Shown here piece by piece: positions 37,459 to 45,822 of a DNA stretch of 64,000 nt (position 1 is its first letter; each line of letters begins with the position of its first letter). Source of the stretch: Ignavibacteriales bacterium (GTDB taxonomy: Bacteria; Bacteroidota; Ignavibacteria; Ignavibacteriales; Ignavibacteriaceae); contig JAAYVN010000055.1 of the NCBI GenBank assembly GCA_012517155.1, forward strand, positions 1 through 64,000, given 5' to 3'. A program made the position numbers and the translations under genes. The notes under the pieces are model-generated. The model did not search any database. It was not told the origin of the DNA and worked only from the letters and a program-made list of their open reading frames with translations.

Positions 37459-39501
37459 ATGAATAAAAGTTTACGGACTTTTTTTGCCGTTTCCTTCCTT
37501 TTTATTTTTGTCGCTTCTTCCTATCCGCAAAACGGGTATCCCCAGGATATCCCTAACTCTCTTAACGCTTTTAGATTCATTAAGTCTGAAGCCGGCGGAT
37601 ATGTCCAACCCCTTACTCTTAATAACCGCATCCTCCTTGGATACGAAACGGGGTTCTTTCCTACTTTGCTCCTCTTTTATGACCTTAATTATAACTTCGG
37701 TAATGCCGTAGAAGCCGGACTCCAACTCGGCTTTAACGACGCCGATGGATTCGGTCTCACTGAGTTTAATGCTATGCTTAAATCTTGCCTCTTCGACCTG
37801 GGTGAATCTTTCCCCCTCTTTGCTTATTTTAAACTCCGCGCCTCCGGAGATAAAATCCTTAAGAATTATGACGGCGACTCTAAGGAAATTATTAAGGTCG
37901 TTAACCCTCACGCCGATAATGGCACCGACTTTAAACTCGGTATTATCGCCCGCAACGGTAATGATTTCCTCGGGCTTGATAATCTCTTCTATTCTGTCGG
38001 CGCTGACTTTAATTACCTTACTGGCAGGGATTACGAGGATTTTAAAGATGACCAGAAAATGGCCGTTGGAGTTAATTTTAATCTCGAACAACACTTCCTC
38101 GACGATAATTTTAAACTCGGTCTCGAAAATCGCTTCTATTCCTGGCTTAACCGCGGCTGGTTCTTCGAAACTGTCCCTCAGGCTCAGATCGGCCTCGGCG
38201 GTCTCGCTTCTCTTATCCTCGGCGTCGCTATCCCTGTCTATTCGGGCAATAATTACCAGGTCTATGGCGGTCTTAATCTCCCTATCGACTTTTCTCCTGT
38301 ACCTGAACCTGAACCTATACCTGAACCTGTCCCGATTCCTAAGGAGATTCCTAAGGACTTTGACCTCTTCGTTAGCTCCGTAGGTGAGTTTAAAGTCGAG
38401 GACGTTAAGTTTAGAGAGTACTTCCCACTCCTTAACTACGTCTTCTTTGAGAAAAACTCTTCCTCCCTCCCTTCCCGCTACGTCACTCTCTCTAAGGATG
38501 AGTTCTCTGCCTTTAAAGAGGCTGACCTCCAGAATGACCAGATGGTTATTTATGCTAATATCCTTAATGTTATCGGTAACCGCCTTGTTCATAAACCTAA
38601 TGTTAATGTCGAACTGCTCGGCTGTAATGATAATACCGATACTGAAAAAGGGAATACTAAACTTAGTAAGTCCCGCGCTGAAACGGTTAGGGATTACTTG
38701 GTTAATGTCTGCGGTATTGATGAAAAACGTATTAAGCTTTCTTCCCGTAACCTCCCCTCTAAACCTTCAAACGTTACTGATCCTCTCGGTATGGAGGAGA
38801 ACCGCCGCGTCGAAATCCTCGTTAAGGATGAGTCCCTCCTCGCTCTGGTTGACCTCTCCAGGGAATATAAAACTGTTGACCCTGAGAAGATGGATATTAA
38901 ACTCGGTCATAACTCCGACCGGGATATTGCTAAATGGGAGGTTAAAGCCGTTCAGAAGAATCGTACTCTCTTCGAAAAGAAATTCTCCGGTCCGCTTCCT
39001 TCTAATTATGAATGGGACCTCGCCAACACTATAAAAAATCAGCCGCTCGATGATTCTCCCGTTACGCTTTCTGTTAAGGCTACTGATGAATCCGGTAGGA
39101 ATTCTACTCCTCACCATTCCACGCTTAAAGTCTCTTACTCCCAGCTTATTAAGTACGTTGAACGCGTTAGCCTCGTCTTGTTCGACTTCAATAGCAGCGA
39201 GGTCGGCTCCCGTAACCGCGACGCACTTATGAAACTTAAGGAGACTATCCGTCCTATGAGCAGGATTACTGTTAATGGCTATACCGACGTTATTGGTCAG
39301 GAAGATTATAACCAGAAACTCTCCGAGAGCAGGGCTAAAAGCGTTGGCTCTACTATGTCCTCCATGTTCACTATTAGCCAGAATAACCTTACAGTCCAGG
39401 GCCTCGGCGAAAAGGCTCCTATTTATACTAATGACCTCCCCGAAGGCAGATTCTATAACAGAACTTGCCAGGTTACTAATGAAACTTTATTAAGTAAATA
39501 A
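37459..39501 (+). CDS. Outer-membrane protein with two C-terminal OmpA domains
   Basis: The signal peptide covers about 1-23. Residues about 35-275 are beta-strand-rich, probably a barrel. A Pro/Glu-rich linker (about 277-296, PVPEPEPIPEP) leads to a first OmpA-like domain (about 325-455, LSKSRAETVRDYLVN and EENRRVEILV), then an Ig-like spacer and a second OmpA-like domain (about 575-680, VLFDFNSSEVGS, NGYTDVIGQEDYNQKLSESRA). OmpA domains bind peptidoglycan and tie the outer membrane to the wall. Two in one chain are unusual. Codon choice is extreme (TTA, CTA and TCA almost absent, so the opposite strand stays open for 373 codons), typical of an abundant protein. The VWA lipoprotein gene follows after 15 bases. 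Confidence 0.88.
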   Translation: MNKSLRTFFAVSFLFIFVASSYPQNGYPQDIPNSLNAFRFIKSEAGGYVQPLTLNNRILLGYETGFFPTLLLFYDLNYNFGNAVEAGLQLGFNDADGFGLTEFNAMLKSCLFDLGESFPLFAYFKLRASGDKILKNYDGDSKEIIKVVNPHADNGTDFKLGIIARNGNDFLGLDNLFYSVGADFNYLTGRDYEDFKDDQKMAVGVNFNLEQHFLDDNFKLGLENRFYSWLNRGWFFETVPQAQIGLGGLASLILGVAIPVYSGNNYQVYGGLNLPIDFSPVPEPEPIPEPVPIPKEIPKDFDLFVSSVGEFKVEDVKFREYFPLLNYVFFEKNSSSLPSRYVTLSKDEFSAFKEADLQNDQMVIYANILNVIGNRLVHKPNVNVELLGCNDNTDTEKGNTKLSKSRAETVRDYLVNVCGIDEKRIKLSSRNLPSKPSNVTDPLGMEENRRVEILVKDESLLALVDLSREYKTVDPEKMDIKLGHNSDRDIAKWEVKAVQKNRTLFEKKFSGPLPSNYEWDLANTIKNQPLDDSPVTLSVKATDESGRNSTPHHSTLKVSYSQLIKYVERVSLVLFDFNSSEVGSRNRDALMKLKETIRPMSRITVNGYTDVIGQEDYNQKLSESRAKSVGSTMSSMFTISQNNLTVQGLGEKAPIYTNDLPEGRFYNRTCQVTNETLLSK

Positions 39502-39516
39502 TGAAAGAGGCGAAAA

Positions 39517-40668
39517 ATGAAAAAGATTAAATATTTGTTGCTCCTGGCCGCCGTCTTCTCTGCTTCCTTCGTATTTGTCTCCTGCGAAAATGAGGACTAC
39601 CCCTACTTTATTAAGGTCGTCCCTATCGTTGATTGCGCTACCAGACAAGCCGAAATCCCTGAAGATGCTACGGCTCAGAATGCCCCTACCGTCGGTACCG
39701 GTAATATTTCCCCTACCGGCGTCTTCACTAAGGATGAATGCCTCGTCTTCGTTAATCTCATCGGTATCATCGACCCCGTTACTAATCAGGCTGTCGAACT
39801 TAAGTATAATCAGAATGTCTGGCTTACTGAGGACGGCGTCCCTCAGGGTATGAAAGTCCTTAATCAGACTAACGTTACTTCTTCCGCTTTCGATATCGTC
39901 TTTATTATCGATAACTCCGGTAGTATGTACGAGGAGGCGGATACTATCTCCGCTAAAATCGCCGGCTTCGTTCAATATCTCCAGTCTAAGGGTATTGACC
40001 TTCGCGCCGGCGTCGTTGGCTATGACGAAAGTAGTCAGATCGACGGTGCCCTTAACCTTTCCGCAGGCTCTATGATTATTTCTTATATGACCGACCCGAA
40101 TTATAGCGGTACTTACCGTACTAAACACTTCGCCGGTTCCGACTCCGCTCAGCTCGTCGCCCGTGCACTCACTCACCCTACCGAGTATGGCGAGAATGGC
40201 TGCGTCGCTATTGACTTCGCTGATAAATATTTCTCCTGGCGCGCTAACGGCACCCGCGTTTATATTAACTTTACTGATGAACCTCTCCAGTCTTCCGGTG
40301 CTTCCAGTAATTACTTCATTAGCAATTTCCTTCAGAACTGGACCTCCGCAAAGGGAAGTATTCATACTGTTTACAGCATCTCCTACTGGAATGGCACTGT
40401 CCCCGATACCGCTTCTATGTCCGGCTGGTGGTATGGTGGAGATGAAAGACCCTGGAAGCTCTCCGAAGGCACCGGTGGTACTACCAAGTTCATTCATCCC
40501 AATGCAAGCGATCTCGATTTGAATTCGCTCCCCGTTACCACGGCTATTGTCAACGCTTCCCAGTTGATCTTTGTATCCAAAGATCCCTCCAAAACTCACA
40601 ACGTAGTTATCACCATTAAGGATGTGAATGTAGAGGGAAGGAAGGAGTATCTCAACCAAGGCTATTAG
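39517..40668 (+). CDS. VWA-domain lipoprotein
   Basis: The signal peptide ends in a lipobox, FVSC, with Cys23 as the lipid-modified residue. A von Willebrand A domain (about 125-330) carries an intact MIDAS start, D132-N-S134-G-S136, in FIIDNSGSM, so it can bind a metal ion and a protein partner. It is coupled to the double-OmpA gene 15 bases upstream, which suggests a joint envelope assembly. Like its neighbour it avoids TTA/CTA/TCA codons and leaves a 389-codon antisense frame open, which I regard as a codon-bias artefact. A strong terminator follows. Confidence 0.88.
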   Translation: MKKIKYLLLLAAVFSASFVFVSCENEDYPYFIKVVPIVDCATRQAEIPEDATAQNAPTVGTGNISPTGVFTKDECLVFVNLIGIIDPVTNQAVELKYNQNVWLTEDGVPQGMKVLNQTNVTSSAFDIVFIIDNSGSMYEEADTISAKIAGFVQYLQSKGIDLRAGVVGYDESSQIDGALNLSAGSMIISYMTDPNYSGTYRTKHFAGSDSAQLVARALTHPTEYGENGCVAIDFADKYFSWRANGTRVYINFTDEPLQSSGASSNYFISNFLQNWTSAKGSIHTVYSISYWNGTVPDTASMSGWWYGGDERPWKLSEGTGGTTKFIHPNASDLDLNSLPVTTAIVNASQLIFVSKDPSKTHNVVITIKDVNVEGRKEYLNQGY

Positions 40669-40726
40669 GGGGTACAGAAACCCACCTGCTGTTTATTACC
40701 GTTTACTCTTTAGTAAAATATATTTG

Positions 40727-40756
40727 ATGGAGTGGTCAAACCCACTCCATTTTTTT
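40727..40756 (+). terminator. Rho-independent terminator after the OmpA-VWA pair
   Basis: ATGGAGTGG (40727-40735), loop TCAAAC and CCACTCCAT (40742-40750) form a perfect 9-bp stem followed by seven T (40750-40756). It lies 58 bases past the VWA stop. This is the clearest terminator in the window and closes the two-gene unit. Confidence 0.9.
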
Positions 40757-40879
40757 CCCCCTCTCCGCCGCTGCAGGATTTTATTTTCTGACAAGGTTCA
40801 TAGGCAAATGGAACAGTTTCACATCCCGATACATTGGGATAAACGGAGACCACAGAGAAAAACTTTATAAGTTTGTTTT

Positions 40880-40920
40880 ACAATAAATGACCATTAATGA
40901 CGGCGCAGCCAAATGAACAT
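40880..40920. repeat. GACGGCGCAGCC intergenic repeat, copy 1
   Basis: The stretch ACAATAAATGACCATTAATG followed by ACGGCGCAGCCAAATGAAC matches 45665-45722 with a few differences (AATGACGATTAACGACGGCGCAGCCTAATGACCAC in the other copy, given as key words AATGAC, ACGGCGCAGCC and AATGA). Both lie in spacers, in the same orientation. Confidence 0.55.
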
Positions 40921-40968
40921 CTTATGAACATTTTCGTAAAATAATCTGTGAGAATCGGGCTTTTTGAT

Positions 40969-40994
40969 AATCTGTGGTAATCCGTGGTTATGTT
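40969..40994. repeat. Dispersed 'AATCTGTGG' repeat, copy 2
   Basis: Exact reverse complement of 621-646 over 26 bases. It continues into GTTTTTTACCACAGATTCTC, which makes a local hairpin: AATCTGTGGTAA at 40969-40980 pairs with TTACCACAGATT at 40997-41008. This copy could fold as a stem-loop in RNA. Confidence 0.65.
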
Positions 40995-41080
40995 TTTTAC
41001 CACAGATTCTCACAGATTAAACACAGATTTCCACATATTAATATTTTAAAACTTTGAGAAACTTCGTGTGTACTTTGCTC

Positions 41081-41110
41081 CGACGGGTAGAAATGACAAT
41101 TAATGACCAT
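41081..41110. repeat. CGACGGGT/AATGAC intergenic repeat
   Basis: CGACGGGTAGAAATGACAAT with the following TAATGACCAT closely matches 45679-45705 (CGACGGGTCGAAATGACGAT then TAACGAC). It is part of the same repeat family as the GACGGCGCAGCC element and lies in the same two spacers. Confidence 0.5.
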
Positions 41111-41214
41111 CGTCCGATCCCCCGTTACAAACGTTATAAACGAATAAACAAATAAACAAATATCTTTTTCCGTATATTTCACCTAACAAATATTAACTTT
41201 TTGGAGTTACCCGA

Positions 41215-42084
41215 TTGAAAATATTCCTTTACCCGGTTATCCTCTTCCTCCTCCTCCCGGAACTGCTTGCCTCCCCCCCCGGGGATAGCCTTACGGTTAC
41301 CCTCCTCCCCGGCGGCAGGAATCTCATCGGTTTCCGCGGCAATCCCAAGGAAGCCAAACTCGGCGTCCTCCTCAATCCTGCTAACTCTAACCTTAAAGTC
41401 GATGTCGGCAGCTCCGTCGATTTGGTTATGTTCTCCTTCGATAACTCCATCCTTACCCTCGGTATCGACTTCTTCGCCTACGCCCTCTCAACCAATACCG
41501 ATAAACTCCGTCTCCAGATTGACGCTATCGACGGTCTCTTCGGCGGTAACGCCACCTACCGCTATTCCAAAGGGGGAGAACACCTCTTCGCCCGTTTCCG
41601 CTTTGTCCACAATAGCGCCCACCTCGTCGATGGTAATTATCTTACTAACTCCTCCGCCGACTGGATAAAACCCGGAGGTCCTACTCCTTTTACCCGCGAT
41701 TTTATTGAGGCTTACGCCGGACTTACTGCTAAAATTCTTAGCATTAACAGCCGCTCCTACGTCGGCTTTGAATATGCCACCCACTACCGCCCAGATGAAC
41801 AGATCCGCCTCTTCCTTAACACCGGCTTTGAGCTTTATATAAGGGGCGATAATTGGAACTTGCTCGGTAGCAACTTCGATTTCTTCCTCTCCTACTTCGC
41901 CCAGATGAACGGTATTGAGGAGTATAGCCTCTCTAACCATTTCCAGACAGGCATTAAACTCGGTGGCTGGGATAAACAGGGGGTCTCCTTCTTTCTCTCT
42001 TATTTCGCCGGAAACGATTTCTTTAATCAGTACTACCGTCTAAGGGTCTCCCGCTTCGGAATCGGCTTCGAGGTCGAATATTAA
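41215..42084 (+). CDS. DUF1207-like outer-membrane protein
   Basis: A signal peptide (about 1-19) is followed by 270 residues of alternating strands ending in an aromatic-rich C-terminus (FGIGFEVEY), consistent with an outer-membrane barrel. The segment RFRFVHNSAHLVDGNYL resembles the conserved H-x-SaHLvDg motif of DUF1207 proteins, whose function is unknown. It starts with TTG 41215, preceded by TTTTTGGAGTT (GGAG at 41203-41206). Pyrimidine-rich codons match the OmpA gene. It is apparently monocistronic, with 73 bases to the next frame. Confidence 0.75.
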   Translation: MKIFLYPVILFLLLPELLASPPGDSLTVTLLPGGRNLIGFRGNPKEAKLGVLLNPANSNLKVDVGSSVDLVMFSFDNSILTLGIDFFAYALSTNTDKLRLQIDAIDGLFGGNATYRYSKGGEHLFARFRFVHNSAHLVDGNYLTNSSADWIKPGGPTPFTRDFIEAYAGLTAKILSINSRSYVGFEYATHYRPDEQIRLFLNTGFELYIRGDNWNLLGSNFDFFLSYFAQMNGIEEYSLSNHFQTGIKLGGWDKQGVSFFLSYFAGNDFFNQYYRLRVSRFGIGFEVEY

Positions 42085-42214
42085 TTCCCCCTTCAACCTC
42101 TCACCGTACACCCCTTTTTATTGCCTCTCGTCAATTGCTTTTTTTTATCACTCCTGAATGTCTTATTTTTGCACTGCAATTTTATTAAATTCAGTTATTC
42201 GCAGAAAGCAGATT

Positions 42215-43132
42215 TTGGAAAAAGTTATTGAAATAAATAATCTTTATAAAAAATTTAAAAAGATTATGGCCGTGGATGACCTTAACGTCAATGTCTATCG
42301 CGGCGATGTGTTCGGTTTTCTCGGTCCTAACGGGGCTGGGAAGAGTACTACTATCAGAATGTTGATGACTCTCATTTTCCCCACCAGCGGCTCTGTGAAG
42401 GTCTTTGGTATGCCCCTCCACCAAAACCGGCTCGCGATTTTAGCCCGCACCGGCGGTATTGTCGAAAAACCCGACCTCTATAATTATATGTCCGCCCGCA
42501 AAAATCTCGAAATGCTCGGCAGTATTTCCGGCAGGGAAATCCCTAAAAAAAGAATTGACGAGGTGCTCGAACTCGTCGGTCTTACCGACAGACAGAAGAG
42601 CCGCGTTAAAACTTTTTCCTTCGGTATGAAACAGCGCCTCGGTATCGCTCAGGCTCTGGTTCATGACCCCGAACTGATTATCCTCGATGAACCTACTACA
42701 GGGCTCGATCCCCAGGGTATGAAGGAAATCAGAGAACTGATTTTTTTCCTTAGCCGCGTTAAAAAGAAAACTATCTTCCTCTCTTCTCATATCCTCAGTG
42801 AGGTCGAACTCGTGGCTGACCGCATGATTATTATTGATAAGGGGAAAACTGTCGTCGAGGGCTATGTTAAAGAACTCCTCAAAACTCCCAGGGTTAGGGT
42901 GGACCTCGATACGGATGAACCGCAAAGGGCTTCCGACTTGATTAAAAATTCTCTCTGGAACTCCACCTTTGAAGGGGTTAAAGAAAATATTATTAGTCTG
43001 AATATGGAGAAAAATGCTATCCCCGAACTTAATAGATTCCTTATTCAAAATTCAATTAATGTCTTCGGCTTGACTCCTAAACGCTCCCTCGAGGAATATT
43101 TCCTTAATATTACTGAAAAGGGGGCTAAATGA
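42215..43132 (+). CDS. ABC transporter ATP-binding protein
   Basis: The ATPase of an ABC-2-type exporter. It has Walker A GPNGAGKSTT, the signature SFGMKQR, Walker B LIILDEPTTGLDP and the switch His in LSSHILSE, followed by a C-terminal extension of about 80 residues, as in NatA/CcmA-like subunits. The frame is open from an ATG at 42158, but that codon lies just before a promoter-like TATTTTTGCAC (42164-42174). The protein family normally begins at the MEKVIEINNL-like stretch, so TTG 42215 (305 residues) is preferred. It overlaps the permease gene by four bases. Confidence 0.9.
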   Translation: MEKVIEINNLYKKFKKIMAVDDLNVNVYRGDVFGFLGPNGAGKSTTIRMLMTLIFPTSGSVKVFGMPLHQNRLAILARTGGIVEKPDLYNYMSARKNLEMLGSISGREIPKKRIDEVLELVGLTDRQKSRVKTFSFGMKQRLGIAQALVHDPELIILDEPTTGLDPQGMKEIRELIFFLSRVKKKTIFLSSHILSEVELVADRMIIIDKGKTVVEGYVKELLKTPRVRVDLDTDEPQRASDLIKNSLWNSTFEGVKENIISLNMEKNAIPELNRFLIQNSINVFGLTPKRSLEEYFLNITEKGAK

Positions 43133-43965
43133 AAAATCTCCTTTTCTTTGAATTGTATAAAATATTCCGCAAATGGCGCAGCTATATAGGCTTCTTCGCT
43201 ATTACCGCCCTCGTCCTGATTATCGAGTTCTCTATCTACTACGAAGGGAATAAGTACCCCGGCTATCTTACCCGTAACCTCTCCGACTCTTTTTACTTTA
43301 CCGGTAATCTCCTCAACGGCTATCTTATTTCTTACTACGTTATGATGCTCCTGGTGATTCATATCCCGTTTCTGCTTACTCTCGTTGCCGGGGATCTCCT
43401 GGCAGGGGAGGCTACTATGGGTACTTACAGAATGCTCGTCTCCCGACCGGTCTCCCGCTTCAGAATTGTTACTGTCAAGTTCCTTACCGGTCAGATTTAC
43501 TCCCTCCTTATGCTCCTTTGGCTCGCTTTCTTGTGCCTCGGTCTGGGTACTGCACTCTTCGGTACAGGGGAGTTGATTGTTATGCAGGATATTATCACTG
43601 TCTTTGCCGCGAATGATGTCCTCTGGCGCTTTTTACCCGCTTATCTCCTCGCAGTCCTCTCTATGGGCGTCGTAGTTTCCCTCGCTTTCCTCTTCTCTTC
43701 CCTCGTCGAGAATGCTATCGGTCCCATTATTGCAACTATGGCCGTGCTCATTGTCTTTAATATCTTGTCCGTTATCGAGATTGACTTCTTTGCAGCTCTT
43801 AAACCTTATCTGTTTACTAGCTATGCCCAGGACTGGAAGCTCTTCTTTAATGCTGAACTCGATACTGCCGGAATTTTTAAGTCCGCTGCGGTTATGCTGT
43901 TCCATATTGTCCTCTTTTATTCTGTTACTTTGTTCGTTTTTACAAAGAAAGATATTTTATCATGA
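43129..43965 (+). CDS. ABC-2 type transporter permease
   Basis: A 278-residue polytopic protein with about six membrane helices. It overlaps the ATPase gene by four bases (ATGA), so the two form one transporter. The MLVSRPVSRFRIVTVKFLTG segment is typical of ABC-2/NosY-like permeases. Substrate and direction are not visible, though such pairs usually export lipids, polysaccharides or peptides. It is followed, again with a four-base overlap, by a LolA-like periplasmic protein gene, which hints at a lipid or lipoprotein cargo. Confidence 0.88.
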   Translation: MKNLLFFELYKIFRKWRSYIGFFAITALVLIIEFSIYYEGNKYPGYLTRNLSDSFYFTGNLLNGYLISYYVMMLLVIHIPFLLTLVAGDLLAGEATMGTYRMLVSRPVSRFRIVTVKFLTGQIYSLLMLLWLAFLCLGLGTALFGTGELIVMQDIITVFAANDVLWRFLPAYLLAVLSMGVVVSLAFLFSSLVENAIGPIIATMAVLIVFNILSVIEIDFFAALKPYLFTSYAQDWKLFFNAELDTAGIFKSAAVMLFHIVLFYSVTLFVFTKKDILS

Positions 43966-44705
43966 AAAAAAAAGTTAATATGAATTTTGGAAGTCCGGTC
44001 TTTTTTACCGTTCTGTTTTTTTTGATATCTTTCCTCCCACTGCCGCTTAATGGTCAGACGGACGGAAGGAAATTACTCGAGGATGTGAAACGTAATTTCG
44101 AACAGGTTAAGGATTACCGCGCCGATATGGATATCCGCGTGGATATCAATATGATTAAAGTCCCCGATACTAAAGTTAAATTGCTTTTTAAAGCCCCCGA
44201 TAAGATGAGAATTGTCTCCGATAACTTCGCTATGCTCCCTAAGGAAGGACTTAATTTCTCCCCATCGACAATCCTGAAAGGGGATAATAGCATTATCTTC
44301 GAAAAGGAGGAAATTCACGCAGGTACTCGCATTGGCATTGTTAAGGTTATTCCCCTCGGCGGCGCTTCAGATATCGTCCTTTCTACTGTTAAGGTGGATA
44401 TGGATAGATTGCTGATCCTCCAGGTTGAGTCAACTACCCGAACTAAAGGCACTTTCGTGATTGATATGGACTATAATAAGTCGCTCACTCCTTTTCCCCT
44501 CCCTTCAAAAATGTCCTTTAAATTTGATATGTCCAGACAATCTGTTATGCAGGGTTTCGGTAATGACCAATCACCCAAAAAGGAAAATGAAAAAAAGAAT
44601 AAGCGTAAACCATCAGAGGGAACTATTAAAATCACTTATTCCGGATATGTCGTGAATAAAGGAATTCCCGATTCTGAATTTATCGAAAAAGAGGAAAAAA
44701 AATGA
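43962..44705 (+). CDS. LolA-like outer-membrane lipoprotein carrier family protein
   Basis: A signal peptide (about 1-31) is followed by a beta-rich domain of LolA/LolB type: DVKRNFEQVKDYRADMDIRV, VKLLFKAPDKMRIVS and later VIDMDYNKS are the usual landmarks of 'outer membrane lipoprotein-sorting' proteins. A Lys/Glu-rich insert lies at about 205-225. It would shuttle a hydrophobic molecule through the periplasm, perhaps received from the ABC transporter encoded just upstream. It overlaps both neighbours by four bases. Confidence 0.75.
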   Translation: MKKKVNMNFGSPVFFTVLFFLISFLPLPLNGQTDGRKLLEDVKRNFEQVKDYRADMDIRVDINMIKVPDTKVKLLFKAPDKMRIVSDNFAMLPKEGLNFSPSTILKGDNSIIFEKEEIHAGTRIGIVKVIPLGGASDIVLSTVKVDMDRLLILQVESTTRTKGTFVIDMDYNKSLTPFPLPSKMSFKFDMSRQSVMQGFGNDQSPKKENEKKNKRKPSEGTIKITYSGYVVNKGIPDSEFIEKEEKK

Positions 44706-45586
44706 AATACCCCGTATTATTTGCAGGCTTATTTTTGCTTTGTGTTACCCCCCTTATCCCACAATCGCTGGATGCTATGGAAGTGGTTGAGGATGAATGG
44801 CAGATTATCGCGGAGAATTGTGACTTCCCCGAGGGTCCGGCTTTCGACGGTCAGCGGAATTTGTATTTCTCTAATTGCTATGGCAGATGGATTGCTAAAT
44901 GGGACGGCGAAACTACCACAGTTTTTCTTGATTTCAAACACGATACTTCCGTGGTTAACCGGACTAACGGACTCGCGTTCAAAGACGGCTTTTTGTATGC
45001 TTGTGAGTATGGCAACGGTTCGATTGTTAAAATTGATGAGCATGCTAATGCGGAAATCCTCGCTTCCGGTTTCCGGGGGGTTAGATTCAACCGCCCCAAT
45101 GATCTGGTATTCGACAAAAATGGAATGCTCTGGTTTTCTGATCCCAAAAGTTACAACCGGGAAATCCTCGATGGCAGACTCTTCCGTCTCGATCCCGAAT
45201 CCGGTGAGGTTGAGCTTATGTTCAGCGGTCTCGGATTCCCGAATGGTTTGAATTTCTCCCCTGATGGAAAGTATTTATACCTTTCCGAGTCCGCCTTCCA
45301 GCGGGTATTAAAATTTGAAATGAGGGCGGATGGCACCCTCGCCGCTCCCAAAGTACTGGTAGAACTCCCCGGAGGTGATCCTGATGGTATTGAAGTTGAT
45401 CAGGAGAGTAATCTTTACATCGCTCATTTTGGTGGAAAAGCAATTTACAAAGTCTCTCCGGAAGGGGAGTTACTGATCAAATTTTCCACCCCGGGAAAAA
45501 AACCCAGCAATGTGGAATTAATAAAAGGGAGGCTATTTATAACCGAATGTGAAAGAAACAAACTTTACAGCATCCAAACAAAATAA
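44702..45586 (+). CDS. SMP-30/gluconolactonase-like beta-propeller protein, secreted
   Basis: A signal peptide (about 1-20) precedes a six-bladed propeller of the SMP-30/gluconolactonase/LRE family: CDFPEGPAFDGQRNLYFSN at the start, FNRPNDLVFDKNGMLWFSD in the middle, and GLGFPNGLNFSPDGKYLYLSE with PDGIEVDQESNLYIAHF later. The metal-binding Glu (PEGP), Asn (RPND) and Asp (PDGI) residues expected for lactonase activity are present. It is the last gene of the transporter operon, and the real substrate is unknown. Confidence 0.85.
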   Translation: MKYPVLFAGLFLLCVTPLIPQSLDAMEVVEDEWQIIAENCDFPEGPAFDGQRNLYFSNCYGRWIAKWDGETTTVFLDFKHDTSVVNRTNGLAFKDGFLYACEYGNGSIVKIDEHANAEILASGFRGVRFNRPNDLVFDKNGMLWFSDPKSYNREILDGRLFRLDPESGEVELMFSGLGFPNGLNFSPDGKYLYLSESAFQRVLKFEMRADGTLAAPKVLVELPGGDPDGIEVDQESNLYIAHFGGKAIYKVSPEGELLIKFSTPGKKPSNVELIKGRLFITECERNKLYSIQTK

Positions 45587-45664
45587 CATTCATATTTCCC
45601 CGAATACCCCCTCCCTCCTTCGACTAAGTCAGATTTCTAAAGGGAGGGACGGGGAGGGTTAAAA

Positions 45665-45753
45665 ACAATAAATGACTTCGACGGGTCGAAATGACGATTA
45701 ACGACGGCGCAGCCTAATGACCACTTAACCCCTCACCTGTCCCGCTTGCGGGA
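45665..45753. repeat. Cluster of three dispersed repeat types upstream of the NlpC/P60 gene
   Basis: 45665-45722 holds the CGACGGGT/AATGAC and GACGGCGCAGCC elements also seen at 40880-41110. 45736-45753 is the inverted partner of 530-547 (CCCGCTTGCGGG core). Just before, CCCTCCCT (about 45610) and AGGGAGGG (about 45640) could pair as a hairpin after the SMP-30 gene. This shows that different repeat families nest in the same spacers. Confidence 0.6.
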
Positions 45754-45822
45754 ACAAATAACCCTTTTTATCTTTCCCCCAAAATTGTTATATTTCCCAT
45801 TAATTTAAAAAAATTTAACGAC

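Larger units (their letters stand above)
40669..41214. other. 546-base spacer with terminator and dispersed repeats
   Basis: No supported gene. After the terminator come a C/T-rich tract, a copy of the GACGGCGCAGCC repeat (about 40880-40920), a cluster of AATCTGTG repeats (40943-41035) including the 26-base inverted partner of 621-646, a CGACGGGT-AATGAC repeat (41081-41110) and a tandem AAATAAAC stretch before the DUF1207-like gene. The frame on the minus strand at 40997-41182 is translation of these repeats. Confidence 0.7.

Noticed and set aside
37471-38592. 373-codon minus-strand frame opposite the double-OmpA gene
   Set aside because: Composition is that of a mirror of the sense codon bias; no recognisable domain, signal peptide or promoter on that strand.
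39490-40659. 389-codon minus-strand frame opposite the VWA lipoprotein gene
   Set aside because: Same mirror effect; the sense frame has a lipobox, a MIDAS motif, a ribosome-binding site and a terminator.
40997-41182. 61-codon minus-strand frame in the 41-kb spacer
   Set aside because: Its C-terminal part is the translation of the AATCTGTG dispersed repeats.
42158-42174. Possible second sigma-54 promoter TGTCTTATTTTTGCA upstream of the ABC ATPase gene
   Set aside because: The -24 element reads TG where GG is required, and no TGAGACA-type inverted repeat lies upstream.
42158-42214. N-terminal extension of the ABC ATPase from ATG 42158
   Set aside because: It overlaps a promoter-like TATTTTTGCAC and has no family similarity; TTG 42215 starts the conserved part.
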